A stretch of 16,585 nt of DNA from Candidatus Peregrinibacteria bacterium (GCA_030638845.1 DAOWDW010000012.1:1-16585); one strand, 5' to 3'; positions 1 to 6,532 are shown, counted from the first letter of the stretch. Numbers and translations are program-made. The notes: a model not told the origin generated them from the letters alone.

Positions 1-1
1 T

Positions 2-1105
2 GGAAAAGTTAACACAGATGAATTTACAATGGGTGTTAGTACAGAAACATCTTGTTATGGAGTAACCAAAAACCCGTGGGATACTTCTCGAGTTGCAGGA
101 GGAAGCTCTGGAGGCTCTGCAGTAGCTGTCGCAGCTAATGAATGCATATTTGCTCTAGGAACAGATACTGGAGGCTCTATACGCCAACCTGCAGGTTTTT
201 GTGGATGCACTGGCATGCGTAACACTTACGGAAGAACAAGTCGTTATGGAGTTATGAGTATGGCAAGTTCTTTAGATACCATTGGCTCACTCTGCAAAAC
301 CATAGAAGACATGGCAATAGTATTAGAAACCATTGCTGGAAAAGATTCGCTTGATGCAACAACGTCTAATAAACCTGTACCAAAATATATAGATGCTTTA
401 ACAGGTGATATAAAAGGCATGAAATTTGGTATGCCAAAGGAATATTTTATAGATGGAATGGACAGTGAAGTAGAAACTGCAATTAGGGCAACTGTTGATG
501 TATTTAAAAGCCTTGGCGCAACGGTAGAAGAAATATCTTTACCTCATACTAAATATGCAGTCCCAACCTATTACATTCTCTGCCCTTCTGAGGTTAGTTC
601 TAATATGGCTCGTTTTGACGGAATAAGATTTGGTCATACGGAAGAAGGTGCAGAAGACTTAATTGATTATTATCACAAAGTAAGAACTTCGGGGTTTGGA
701 GATGAAGTGAAACGCAGAATAATGGTAGGTGCATACGCACTTTCTGCAGGGTATTATGATGCATATTATAGGCAAGCGCAGAAAGTTAGAACGCTTATAA
801 AAAAAGATTTTGAAAATGCTTTTGAAAAAGTTGATGCAATAATTGCCCCTGTTTCACCAACACCTGCATTTAAAATTGGTGCACATGAAAATGATCCAGT
901 TGCAATGTACTTAGAAGATATTTTTACAGTTTCACAGGCAATGGCAGGTATTCCTTCACTATCTCTTCCGTGTGGATTTTCTAAAGATAATCTTCCAATT
1001 GGATTACAGATAATGGGCCCACAATGGGGAGAAGAAATGATACTTCGAATAGGAAATGCTTATGAGAAGGTTACGGAGTGGCACGAAAGAAATGCGATAT
1101 TGTAA
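2..1105 (+). CDS. gatA: Aspartyl/glutamyl-tRNA amidotransferase subunit A (5'-truncated by window edge)
   Basis: GatA is the amidase subunit of GatCAB. It releases ammonia from glutamine and passes it to GatB, which converts Asp-tRNA(Asn) or Glu-tRNA(Gln) to the amide form in the cytoplasm. The frame is open from base 2, so the N-terminus, including the catalytic Lys, lies outside the window. Counting from the Met codon at 29, the amidase signature is clear: GGSSGGSA holds the cis-Ser (S26), and GTDTGGSIRQPA holds the nucleophile Ser (S50), at the usual spacing of 24. The later TYGRTSRYGV and SSLDTIGS blocks also match. One deviation is MRNTYGR where the family usually has LKPTYGR. The stop codon lies inside a dispersed 59-bp repeat, whose hairpin forms the terminator. 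The next genes converge on it from the minus strand. Confidence 0.96.
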   Translation, partial: GKVNTDEFTMGVSTETSCYGVTKNPWDTSRVAGGSSGGSAVAVAANECIFALGTDTGGSIRQPAGFCGCTGMRNTYGRTSRYGVMSMASSLDTIGSLCKTIEDMAIVLETIAGKDSLDATTSNKPVPKYIDALTGDIKGMKFGMPKEYFIDGMDSEVETAIRATVDVFKSLGATVEEISLPHTKYAVPTYYILCPSEVSSNMARFDGIRFGHTEEGAEDLIDYYHKVRTSGFGDEVKRRIMVGAYALSAGYYDAYYRQAQKVRTLIKKDFENAFEKVDAIIAPVSPTPAFKIGAHENDPVAMYLEDIFTVSQAMAGIPSLSLPCGFSKDNLPIGLQIMGPQWGEEMILRIGNAYEKVTEWHERNAIL

Positions 1106-1144
1106 AGTAGAGGCGCAACACTTTGCGCCTCTACTTTATTCCTT
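1086..1144 (+). repeat. 59-bp dispersed palindromic repeat, copy A
   Basis: This copy matches the reverse complement of 3466-3524 at about 53 of 59 positions by eye. It begins with AAAGAAAT inside the last gatA codons, continues through CGATATTGT, and contains a long palindrome built on AAGTAGAGGCG. The differences fall mainly in the hairpin loop or are transitions, as expected for a mobile palindromic element under structural constraint. The two copies are inverted and enclose both pilin-LamG genes. Confidence 0.8.
1104..1137. terminator. Bidirectional hairpin terminator, gatA / pilin-LamG pair
   Basis: A perfect 15-bp stem (1104-1118 with 1123-1137) closes a 4-nt loop, starting within the gatA stop codon. 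The 3' arm ends in TTT and is followed by T-rich sequence on the plus strand. It lies between convergent genes, so it may serve both. It is the core of repeat copy A. Confidence 0.75.
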
Positions 1145-1169
1145 CTATTTTCGCATTTATTTTATCTCT

Positions 1170-2261
1170 TTAATCTGTTGCCCCTGCCACTAACGCTTCT
1201 ATTTCTGTACTCGATAACGCACGATTATAAATACGAACTTCGTCTACAATACCTGTAAAAAGACCATCTGAATTTGATGTCCATTTCCCAATATAGTGAG
1301 GATAGCCGTAATCATAAATTGCACCATATGCATCACTCTCGACACTGGGTACACCATCTAAATAAACTATTGCTTTTCCTGTATCATCTACAGTTGCAGC
1401 AACATGATACCATTGATCTGCTGAAGGAATACTGGATCCATATGCACTTCTTTGCGCACCACCTGCCCTAAAACTAAAATGTAATTGTTGACTACTTCTA
1501 ACATTAAAATACGGAAGCATTTCCCCCATAAACATATTAAATGTGTCTGGGAAACCTGTTGGGTATATCCAAGCTGAATAAGTAAGTCCATTCGTATAAT
1601 CAAAATTTGAACTGTCTGGAACTAAAATATGTCTATCGCTTGTACCATCAAATCGGATACCGCCTCCAACATTTCCTTCTGCCCATGATGGCGAATTTTC
1701 AAGCGTTCCATTTTGCCCTCCTCCAGTTAAATCAAATGCGGAAGTGCCCATTTTCTCGTGCATTGACCAATATCCAACTAAATCGTTCCATAAACACGTT
1801 GTAAGACCTCCAATTTCTTGAATTCTAGAAGAAACAACATAAGGGCGACCATCTTCATCTTTGTAAATTTTAAAACCAGAATGATTCGTACATGGTTCTC
1901 TATCATCTTGAGGAATAGAAACTATGTAATCTGGGGTCAAAGCATCTATATTTATACATGTAGCATGTGAAATACCTTCTTTGCATATTGGTCTTGCGGC
2001 ATCCACTTCTCCAACTTTGATTTCACTTCCACCAGGTAATTCTCCTTCTTCAATAAAATATTGTGACAGGGCATCATTTAACTCTCTTGCCGTACTATTT
2101 CTTTTTGCATCTCTTGCTTTTAATAATTGCTCAGCAGGATTTACTGCCACTACCACAATACTAGCAAGAATTCCTATTATTCCAATAGTTATTAATAACT
2201 CCATAAGAGTAAACGCCTTTCTGGTACTTCTATTAAACAAGATAAAATTGATTAGTAACAA
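1170..2261 (-). CDS. Prepilin-like protein with C-terminal LamG domain (paralogue 1)
   Basis: This is a predicted surface or pilus-associated protein made as a prepilin. Residues 14-42 hold a type III signal with RKA^FTLMELL: cleavage after Ala16 (the family norm is Gly), Phe17 as new N-terminus, and Glu21 as the position-5 Glu of mature pilins, followed by a hydrophobic helix. Residues 90-160 form a pseudopilin-like head with four Cys (93, 102, 124, 156), all conserved in the neighbouring paralogue, so two disulfides are plausible. Residues about 162-360 are a LamG/concanavalin-like sandwich (LVGYWSM at the start, GIVDEVRIYNRALS near the end), probably binding glycans or a surface. No ATG fits the N-terminus; the candidates are TTG at 2261 or TTG at 2240, and an extended -10-like TGATATGAT at 2266-2274 favours the shorter form. 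It follows its paralogue after 36 nt, so co-transcription is possible. The ligand is unknown. Confidence 0.85.
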   Translation of the reverse strand: MLLINFILFNRSTRKAFTLMELLITIGIIGILASIVVVAVNPAEQLLKARDAKRNSTARELNDALSQYFIEEGELPGGSEIKVGEVDAARPICKEGISHATCINIDALTPDYIVSIPQDDREPCTNHSGFKIYKDEDGRPYVVSSRIQEIGGLTTCLWNDLVGYWSMHEKMGTSAFDLTGGGQNGTLENSPSWAEGNVGGGIRFDGTSDRHILVPDSSNFDYTNGLTYSAWIYPTGFPDTFNMFMGEMLPYFNVRSSQQLHFSFRAGGAQRSAYGSSIPSADQWYHVAATVDDTGKAIVYLDGVPSVESDAYGAIYDYGYPHYIGKWTSNSDGLFTGIVDEVRIYNRALSSTEIEALVAGATD

Positions 2262-2297
2262 CTAAATCATATCACATAAATTATAATATAAAATCAA

Positions 2298-3386
2298 CTA
2301 ATCTATTGCGCCATCCACAAGCATTGCCGCCTCTTCTAAAGATATTGCACGGTTATAAACGCGTACCTCATCTATGTATCCACTATATTTTCCTGTGCTT
2401 CCCCCACCAATATAAACATCATTGGTACTGGCAACTGCGGCTGCATAACTTGCTACGCCAAAGGTATCCTGTGCCCCATCTACATACCAACTCAAAGTCA
2501 TATCTGTAAGATTTCTTACAATGCATGCATGTGTCCAATTATTTTCGCTTACAACCGCAGAATTGGATGCAAAACTTTGTGAGGGACTTGAGTTTCCTCC
2601 ATTGGTTCCATAGTAATATGTAAGACTGCCATTTGTTTCTTGTATTATGCTCCCTTCGCCTCCATATGCTTTTTCTAATACAGACTTTCTTGATGCAAGA
2701 GACAAAGGATAAAGCCACATACATATAGACTGGTCTCCTGTAATTTGAAGAATAGCAGAATTTGCAATTGATATTTCTTTAGTACCATCAAAAGAAATAG
2801 TATTACCATGCATTCCTTCTGGACGTGATGCAGACTCATTTAGTGTCCCCACATTAGATCCGGAAGATAAATCTCCAACTAAACTTCCTGTGTTTTCATA
2901 CATAGGCCAATACCCAGCGAGCCCATCCCATAAACAATCTCTCATGGTTCCTTGTTCATTTAAGCGCATGGAAATAATAATTGGACGTTTATCTTTATCT
3001 ATATACGCTTTGTATCCTGAATAGTTTGTACAAACCTCTCTATCGTCATATGGAAGATCCGAAATATAATCTGGCGTAACATCATCTACGTTTATACAAG
3101 AACTATCATCAGTAACACCATACCTACAAAATGGACGAGCGCCATCTAAATTTCCTATCCTAAATTCTCCTTCGTTAATTACCCTATTGTATTCAATCAT
3201 GTATTGATGAATAGCACTCTGCATTTCTTTGCGCATGCTTAAGCGTTCTGTGTCTCTAGCTTTAAGAAGCTGTTCGGCAGGTCGTATTGCAAGCATTACA
3301 ACACCAAGCATTATACTAATTATTCCAATAACCAAAAGAAGTTCTATAAGAGTAAAAGCATTCCGTTTTTTTATGAATAAAGACAT
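2298..3386 (-). CDS. Prepilin-like protein with C-terminal LamG domain (paralogue 2)
   Basis: This tandem paralogue of the next gene has the same plan and length (362 against 363 residues). A short basic leader, MSLFIKKRNA, is cleaved before FTLIELLLVIG (Ala10^Phe11, mature Glu5 is Glu15). The membrane helix continues into the amphipathic AEQLLKARD segment shared by both proteins. The head has Cys87, Cys97, Cys119 and Cys151 and the motif VTPDYISDLPYDDRE, as in pseudopilins. Residues about 155-360 are the LamG domain, ending in SGYIDEVRVYNRAIS. The ATG start is supported by the leader length and by a -10 element 6 nt upstream. It is likely exported and assembled, or anchored, by a type IV pilus or type II-like machinery encoded elsewhere. 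The LamG parts are more diverged than the heads, which suggests different ligands. Confidence 0.87.
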   Translation of the reverse strand: MSLFIKKRNAFTLIELLLVIGIISIMLGVVMLAIRPAEQLLKARDTERLSMRKEMQSAIHQYMIEYNRVINEGEFRIGNLDGARPFCRYGVTDDSSCINVDDVTPDYISDLPYDDREVCTNYSGYKAYIDKDKRPIIISMRLNEQGTMRDCLWDGLAGYWPMYENTGSLVGDLSSGSNVGTLNESASRPEGMHGNTISFDGTKEISIANSAILQITGDQSICMWLYPLSLASRKSVLEKAYGGEGSIIQETNGSLTYYYGTNGGNSSPSQSFASNSAVVSENNWTHACIVRNLTDMTLSWYVDGAQDTFGVASYAAAVASTNDVYIGGGSTGKYSGYIDEVRVYNRAISLEEAAMLVDGAID

Positions 3387-3392
3387 ATAGTT

Positions 3393-3401
3393 AGGATAGC
3401 A
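3393..3401 (-). promoter_or_regulatory. Extended -10 promoter for pilin-LamG pair
   Basis: On the minus strand TGCTATCCT (TG-N-TATnnT type) ends 6 nt before the ATG at 3386. Transcription would start at or next to the start codon, giving a leaderless mRNA. No Shine-Dalgarno sequence is present. No clear -35 is seen. Confidence 0.5.
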
Positions 3402-3407
3402 GATTTA

Positions 3408-3434
3408 AAAAGAAATAAAAGAAATGAAAGAAAT
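3408..3434. repeat. Three 9-bp tandem units
   Basis: The unit AAAAGAAAT occurs at 3408-3416 and 3417-3425, then GAAAGAAAT at 3426-3434. The tract lies upstream of the pilin-LamG promoter. Confidence 0.6.
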
Positions 3435-3438
3435 ACGA

Positions 3439-3463
3439 AAACCCCAAAGAGACCCCTTGGGTT
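3439..3463 (-). terminator. Terminator hairpin downstream of the YbaK-family gene
   Basis: On the minus strand AACCCAAG pairs with CTTTGGGGTT (two bulges, loop about 6 nt) and is followed by TTTTCGTATTTC. The sequence is related to the hairpin at 9378-9406, so it may be a repeated terminator cassette. Confidence 0.45.
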
Positions 3464-3465
3464 AA

Positions 3466-3524
3466 AAGAAATAAAGTAGAGGCGCAAAATTTTACGCCTC
3501 TACTTCACAATATCGTATTTCTTT
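3466..3524 (-). repeat. 59-bp dispersed palindromic repeat, copy B (inverted to copy A)
   Basis: Read on the minus strand this aligns with 1086-1144 with about six differences. It directly abuts the stop codon of the YbaK-family gene, just as copy A overlaps the gatA stop. The 11-bp stem (3474-3484 with 3495-3505) is continued by AAAA/TTTT and can act as a transcription terminator for the minus-strand gene. Confidence 0.8.
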
Positions 3525-4012
3525 TATTTCTCTGGGACTTCCATTACCTCCACCTCATGTCCCGTTGCTTTGAAGAATTTTTCCGCTTCTGCATGCGCAA
3601 TAACTAGTGTTGCAGTATTTATAAGTGGATGCCACTGTATACTTTCTGCCTCCCAAACTGACGTATCTATAATTAGTCTAACTTTATGACTTGGATCATT
3701 AATTAATGCTAAAGCAGTAACAGATCCTGGCTCTACACCTAAATATTCTTTTAGCATTTCTGGTGAGCCAAAACATAAATCTTTTTCATTAAGTAGTCTT
3801 CCAAGCTCTCTCATATGTGCTCGTTTTTCATGCCCAACCACAACTAGTATTGGTTCTTTTTTCTTCTTTGCATGAATAAATAAATTTTTTGTATCTGCAC
3901 CTGGAAGTTTTAAATTTAACGCTACAGATTGCTCACATGTAAATACTGCAGGATGATCAAATCTTTCATAGGAGACACTGTGGTTTTCTAAAAATTCTTC
4001 AATACTTGGCAT
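3524..4012 (-). CDS. YbaK/ProXp-ala family aminoacyl-tRNA deacylase
   Basis: This is a free-standing trans-editing enzyme that hydrolyses mischarged tRNA. The sequence fits the ProXp-ala (PrdX) branch, which removes Ala from tRNA(Pro) after misacylation by prolyl-tRNA synthetase. The evidence is the order of YERFDHPAVFTCEQS (residues 15-29), LPGADTKNLF (36-45) with the conserved Lys42, LGVEPGSVTALALIND (91-106) and the terminal WHPLINTATLVI (127-138). The length of 162 residues covers the whole domain with no synthetase attached. The start is ATG, with the extended -10 element TGCTAACAT ending 6 nt upstream. It is divergent from the methyltransferase across 162 nt. The exact amino-acid specificity cannot be read from the sequence; ProXp-ala is the best match and Cys-tRNA(Pro) deacylase is less likely. 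Confidence 0.88.
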   Translation of the reverse strand: MPSIEEFLENHSVSYERFDHPAVFTCEQSVALNLKLPGADTKNLFIHAKKKKEPILVVVGHEKRAHMRELGRLLNEKDLCFGSPEMLKEYLGVEPGSVTALALINDPSHKVRLIIDTSVWEAESIQWHPLINTATLVIAHAEAEKFFKATGHEVEVMEVPEK

Positions 4013-4018
4013 ATGTAA

Positions 4019-4027
4019 ATGTTAGCA
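4019..4027 (-). promoter_or_regulatory. Extended -10 promoter for YbaK-family gene
   Basis: On the minus strand TGC-TAACAT is followed by 6 nt and then ATG at 4012. The layout is the same as at 3393-3401 and 15186-15194 and implies a leaderless transcript. Confidence 0.45.
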
Positions 4028-4086
4028 CAATATGTAAATTTGATAATTAATTCTCTATATTTAGATATTTATTCTAAAAATATTAC

Positions 4087-4112
4087 TTGTCTTCCTTGCG
4101 CAAATAAGACAA
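4087..4112. repeat. Inverted repeat in divergent intergenic region
   Basis: TTGTCTT (4087-4093) faces AAGACAA (4106-4112) across 12 nt. The right half closely resembles the right half of the palindrome at 4887-4916, on the other side of the methyltransferase gene. It may be an operator or an element end. Confidence 0.5.
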
Positions 4113-4161
4113 ATATTTATATACAAACTTTAAAATATTGGAGCTTTATCTTATTTTTAGA

Positions 4162-4167
4162 TAAAAT
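4162..4167 (+). promoter_or_regulatory. -10 element of methyltransferase gene
   Basis: TAAAAT is preceded at an 18-nt spacing by TTGGAG as a possible -35. It ends 7 nt before the ATG at 4175, so the mRNA would begin at or next to the start codon. Confidence 0.5.
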
Positions 4168-4174
4168 CTAATTC

Positions 4175-4807
4175 ATGAAAGAATTTATAGATAAATACTA
4201 CAAATATATACGCCCTTATCGATTTTTATATGGCTGGGCAAAAGATTTTCACAGCAAAGCAAAATGCTCCACCCGCGCAAAAGAATGGGAAGCAAAAGGA
4301 TTTAAAAATGCAAAGCTAGATATTTGCGGAGGTAGAAATCCATATAATCCAGAGGAGTTTTTGAATGTTGATATTGTTAATTTCCCAAATGTAGATCTTG
4401 TTTTTAACATAACAAAAAAGTTTCCTATAAATGATGGAATCATAGAAGAAATTATATCTGTAGCTACCTTAGAACACCTAAGACCTGTACATGTTTCCCA
4501 TGTAATAAATGAGTTTTATAGAGTACTAAAACCAAATGGTCGAGTTAGAATTTCTACTCCAGACATAGAAGCAATAGCAAAAGGAATAATAGAAAAAGAT
4601 GACTTTGATATAATTTTGCAACATCTCTTTGGAAAATATAAAAGCAATGCCACAGAAGATTTAGACCTTCATAAATCCATGTTTCCTTCGGAAATGATGA
4701 TAGAAATGCTTGAAAAAGCAGGATTTAAAAATGCAAAACGTATTCCTATGAATTTAGACCTTCATGATGAAAGGTACAATTACTTAATAGAGGCATGGAA
4801 AGAGTAG
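4175..4807 (+). CDS. Class I SAM-dependent methyltransferase
   Basis: This is a Rossmann-fold methyltransferase of the Methyltransf_11/UbiE-like type, 210 residues. A basic, Tyr-rich N-terminal region (1-45) precedes motif I, LDICGGR (48-54), a slightly degenerate form of the usual DxGCG. Asp66 in FLNVDI is the expected SAM-ribose acidic residue. ATLEHL (97-102) is the post-motif II segment, and EFYRVLKPNGRVRISTPD (113-130) is the typical motif III region. The C-terminal part (SEMMIEMLEKAGFKNAKRI) is also family-like. The substrate is unknown; small proteins of this form often sit in surface-polysaccharide loci, but no such cluster is adjacent here. It is monocistronic, with its own promoter and flanked by two related palindromes. 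Confidence 0.82.
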   Translation: MKEFIDKYYKYIRPYRFLYGWAKDFHSKAKCSTRAKEWEAKGFKNAKLDICGGRNPYNPEEFLNVDIVNFPNVDLVFNITKKFPINDGIIEEIISVATLEHLRPVHVSHVINEFYRVLKPNGRVRISTPDIEAIAKGIIEKDDFDIILQHLFGKYKSNATEDLDLHKSMFPSEMMIEMLEKAGFKNAKRIPMNLDLHDERYNYLIEAWKE

Positions 4808-4886
4808 TTGGCTTATTGGTTTGTTAGTTTTTAGTAAGTTGTATTTCTTTAAATTAATACTTTTCTGCTAATATAAGCCAAATATC

Positions 4887-4916
4887 ATTTGTCGCATTTA
4901 CGCAAATGCGACAAAT
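4887..4916. repeat. Perfect 13-bp palindrome downstream of methyltransferase
   Basis: ATTTGTCGCATTT (4887-4899) pairs with 4904-4916 across a 4-nt loop. There is no T-run on either side, so a simple intrinsic terminator is unlikely. About 16 of 19 positions around its right arm match the right part of the inverted repeat at 4087-4112. Confidence 0.7.
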
Positions 4917-5017
4917 TGAACAATAAGAATAATATGATTAATAAATAATTTTGTATTAAAATCTTGCGACAAAGCACTTAGAAAAGTAACGTACACAAAG
5001 CAAACACCTTGGTCTTC

Positions 5018-5064
5018 GCCCTTCAGCCTTCGCTAAAGCTATGGTCGACAGAGCGAGGGTGGGC
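5018..5064. repeat. GC-rich imperfect inverted repeat
   Basis: GCCC and CCTTCGCT (5018-5034) can pair with AGCGAGG and GGGC (5052-5064), with a bulge and small internal loops. The block is clearly richer in G+C than its surroundings and lies just upstream of tRNA-Asp. From memory it resembles dispersed structured repeats of CPR genomes, but I cannot verify that here. Confidence 0.45.
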
Positions 5065-5108
5065 AGCAGTTTGCAACTTCGCTTTGGTAGCTAATGACAC
5101 AGCCACCA

Positions 5109-5114
5109 TATAAA
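5109..5114 (+). promoter_or_regulatory. Putative -10 of tRNA-Asp
   Basis: TATAAA lies 13 nt before the tRNA 5' end. No convincing -35 is seen at the standard spacing. Confidence 0.35.
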
Positions 5115-5127
5115 TCATTCACACCAT

Positions 5128-5204
5128 GGGGATGTAGCTCAGTTGGTTAGAGCGTCCGCCTGTCACGCGGAAGGTCGCGAGTTCGAGTCTCGTCATCCCC
5201 GCCA
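5128..5204 (+). tRNA. tRNA-Asp (anticodon GUC)
   Basis: The complete cloverleaf is visible. The acceptor GGGGATG pairs with CATCCCC, followed by discriminator G and an encoded CCA. The D-arm is GCTCAGTTGGTTAGAGC. The anticodon stem TCCGC/GCGGA has loop CTGTCAC, giving anticodon GTC. The T-arm carries TTCGAGT. It is a single isolated tRNA gene; its 3' side is the start of the repeat-bounded island at 5262-7321. Confidence 0.97.
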
Positions 5205-5227
5205 TTCATCAATATGTAGTAAGCGGT

Positions 5228-5257
5228 AAGCGTTCGGTTTTGGGCGCTTTTTTATTT
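5228..5257 (+). terminator. Intrinsic terminator of tRNA-Asp
   Basis: AAGCGTTC (5228-5235) pairs with GGGCGCTT (5242-5249), including two G-U pairs, over a 6-nt loop, and runs into TTTTTTATTTT. Confidence 0.75.
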
Positions 5258-5261
5258 TGTC

Positions 5262-5372
5262 TTAAAAAAGTTTAGGAATCTTTACTTTTCCTCTTCGTGT
5301 ATGTTCAAGAGAATAAGTTCCATTGAGTTTCTTGAAAGGACTTCTACAATCTGTAAAAGGAGTGAATTTTTC
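5262..5372 (-). pseudogene. Orphan C-terminal coding remnant
   Basis: On the minus strand an open frame of 36 codons with no usable start runs from an upstream stop to TAA at 5262-5264. It ends in SLEHTRRGKVKIPKLF. The 47-nt segment 5278-5324 recurs at 16418-16464 in the same reading frame, as the tail of the last gene of the window. Recurrence of nucleotide sequence and frame suggests a fragment of a once-coding element rather than chance. I do not recognise the parent protein. Its 5' end overlaps the third copy of the M23-tail repeat. Confidence 0.4.
5278..5324 (-). repeat. 47-bp dispersed repeat, copy 1
   Basis: The reverse complement matches 16418-16464 at 45 of 47 positions by eye; the two differences are adjacent (AC against CT). 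The flanks diverge abruptly on both sides. Confidence 0.85.
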
Positions 5373-5380
5373 TTAACTCC
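5361..5380 (+). repeat. Third, partial copy of M23-tail repeat
   Basis: The 20-mer AGTGAATTTTTCTTAACTCC differs at one base from the corresponding part of the two 88-bp repeats (6462-6481 and 7339-7358). It has the same orientation and lies just upstream of the fic promoter. Confidence 0.6.
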
Positions 5381-5393
5381 CTAAAAACCCCTA

Positions 5394-5422
5394 TTGCTTT
5401 TTTGGATATTTTTGGATAAAAT
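5394..5422 (+). promoter_or_regulatory. Putative promoter of fic
   Basis: TTGCTT (5394-5399), a 17-nt spacer and TAAAAT (5417-5422) directly abut the ATG at 5423. If this promoter is used, the transcript starts near 5429 and translation would begin at the in-frame ATG at 5432 (codon 4) or 5438 (codon 6), not at 5423. Confidence 0.45.
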
Positions 5423-6433
5423 ATGGATATTATGCAGATGCTTAAAAAGATTGATGGATTAAAGGCAAAAATAGATACTTTTCGACCGTTTAGTAAGGAA
5501 CTCCTAACGCCATGGCAAGAAAGACTTCGAATAGACTGGACATACAATAGTAATGCTATTGAAGGAAATTCATTAACATATGGTGAAACAGCATTTTTTT
5601 TACGTGAAGGATTAACATCAGAAGGAAAACCCTTAAAAGATTATGTTGAAGCGAAAAATCATGCGGAAGCAATAGATTATTTACATGAAATTGTTCTTTC
5701 TAAACGCATGATTACAGAAAGTTTTATTAAAGAACTTCATGGACTATTATTACGTGAAATTGAAAGCACAGTTGCAAAAGGATCAAATGGAAAACTTATC
5801 CACAAACCTCTTTCTTCTGGTAAATATAAAACTAGACCAAACCATGTTCTTACGCTTTCTGGTACTATTCACAAATATACGGAACCGATAAAGATACCCG
5901 ATGAAATGCAATCTCTTCTTGTATGGCTAAAAAATAATAAGATGCATCCCGTAAAAAAAGCTGCGCTCTTTCACTATCGTTTCGTGTGTATTCACCCCTT
6001 CGATGACGGCAACGGTCGTATGGCTCGACTTCTAATGAATTTAATACTTATGCAGGAAGACTATCCACCATGCGTTATTCATAACACAAAACGAAAAGAA
6101 TATCTTAAGAATTTAGAGCATTCAGATGCTACGGGATCCACCAATGAATTCCTTGATTTCATTTCAAATGAACTTATTGAAACGCAGCAGATTATGCTAA
6201 AAGCTTTGCAAGGAAAACCATTGCCTTCCGTCCCAGACGAGAAATTGCATAGAGATGAACGTAGAAAAATTATTATAAAAACTATTGGCAACAATACATT
6301 CTCTATCAGCCAAATTTCCAACCGTTTGTCACGCATTAAAAGACCAACATTAAAAAGTGATTTAAGTGCTCTACTTCTAAATAAAAGTATTAAGAAGAAA
6401 GGTGTTGGAAAAGGTGTTGTGTATTATCTATAA
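5423..6433 (+). CDS. Fic family protein adenylyltransferase (class II, wHTH C-terminus)
   Basis: This is a Fic/DOC enzyme that transfers AMP, or another nucleotide moiety, to hydroxyl side chains of target proteins. The catalytic loop HPFDDGNGRMAR (residues 191-202) is fully canonical, with catalytic His191. An N-terminal inhibitory motif SNAIEG (43-48, pattern [S/T]xxxE[G/N], Glu47) makes it class II, that is self-inhibited without a separate antitoxin. GKYKTRPNHV (133-142) is the target-docking flap. Residues 282-336 form a winged helix-turn-helix, as in the common Fic-wHTH architecture, so DNA binding or autoregulation is likely. The start is uncertain among ATG 5423, 5432 and 5438 because the -10 element touches the first. 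The gene is bounded by copies of the M23-tail repeat, the downstream copy acting as its terminator. The target is unknown; both housekeeping and defence/toxin roles fit. Confidence 0.92.
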   Translation: MDIMQMLKKIDGLKAKIDTFRPFSKELLTPWQERLRIDWTYNSNAIEGNSLTYGETAFFLREGLTSEGKPLKDYVEAKNHAEAIDYLHEIVLSKRMITESFIKELHGLLLREIESTVAKGSNGKLIHKPLSSGKYKTRPNHVLTLSGTIHKYTEPIKIPDEMQSLLVWLKNNKMHPVKKAALFHYRFVCIHPFDDGNGRMARLLMNLILMQEDYPPCVIHNTKRKEYLKNLEHSDATGSTNEFLDFISNELIETQQIMLKALQGKPLPSVPDEKLHRDERRKIIIKTIGNNTFSISQISNRLSRIKRPTLKSDLSALLLNKSIKKKGVGKGVVYYL

Positions 6434-6444
6434 AATTTTCGCTT

Positions 6445-6532
6445 CCTACTCCACATACAAAAGTGGATTTTTCTTAACTCCTTTTAAGCGAACTTCGAAG
6501 TGAACATGTATACCTGTTTTACCATACACAAG
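6445..6532 (+). repeat. 88-bp direct repeat, copy 1 (orphan copy of M23 gene 3' end)
   Basis: This matches 7322-7409 at 87 of 88 positions (A/G difference at 6487 against 7364). It encodes on the minus strand the last 28 residues of the LysM-M23 protein plus the stop codon. Beyond 6532 nucleotide identity collapses, although the minus-strand frame still reads ENTYLVYGKTG against GNTGLVYGKTG in the real gene. It is therefore a detached 3' end and not a functional gene. Confidence 0.93.
6450..6475 (+). terminator. Terminator of fic inside the repeat
   Basis: TCCAC (6450-6454) pairs with GTGGA (6463-6467) over 8 nt, followed by TTTTTCTT. It lies 16 nt after the fic stop. The stem is short, so strength is uncertain. 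Confidence 0.5.

Larger units (their letters stand above)
4808..5127. other. Non-coding gap upstream of tRNA-Asp
   Basis: I see no credible gene in these 320 bases. They hold a weakly repetitive T/G-rich stretch at the start, a perfect 13-bp palindrome (4887-4916), a TGCGACAAA half-site repeated near 4965, a GC-richer structured block (5018-5064) and the presumed tRNA promoter. Confidence 0.6.

Noticed and set aside
1981..2265. 94-codon plus-strand open frame opposite the pilin N-terminus
   Set aside because: Its hydrophobic content mirrors the antisense of the pilin helix; the minus-strand frame has clear prepilin and LamG features.
5355..5374. AAAAGGAG as a Shine-Dalgarno sequence
   Set aside because: It is 60 nt before the fic ATG, and the nearby GTG opens a frame of only four codons. 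It belongs to the third M23-tail repeat.
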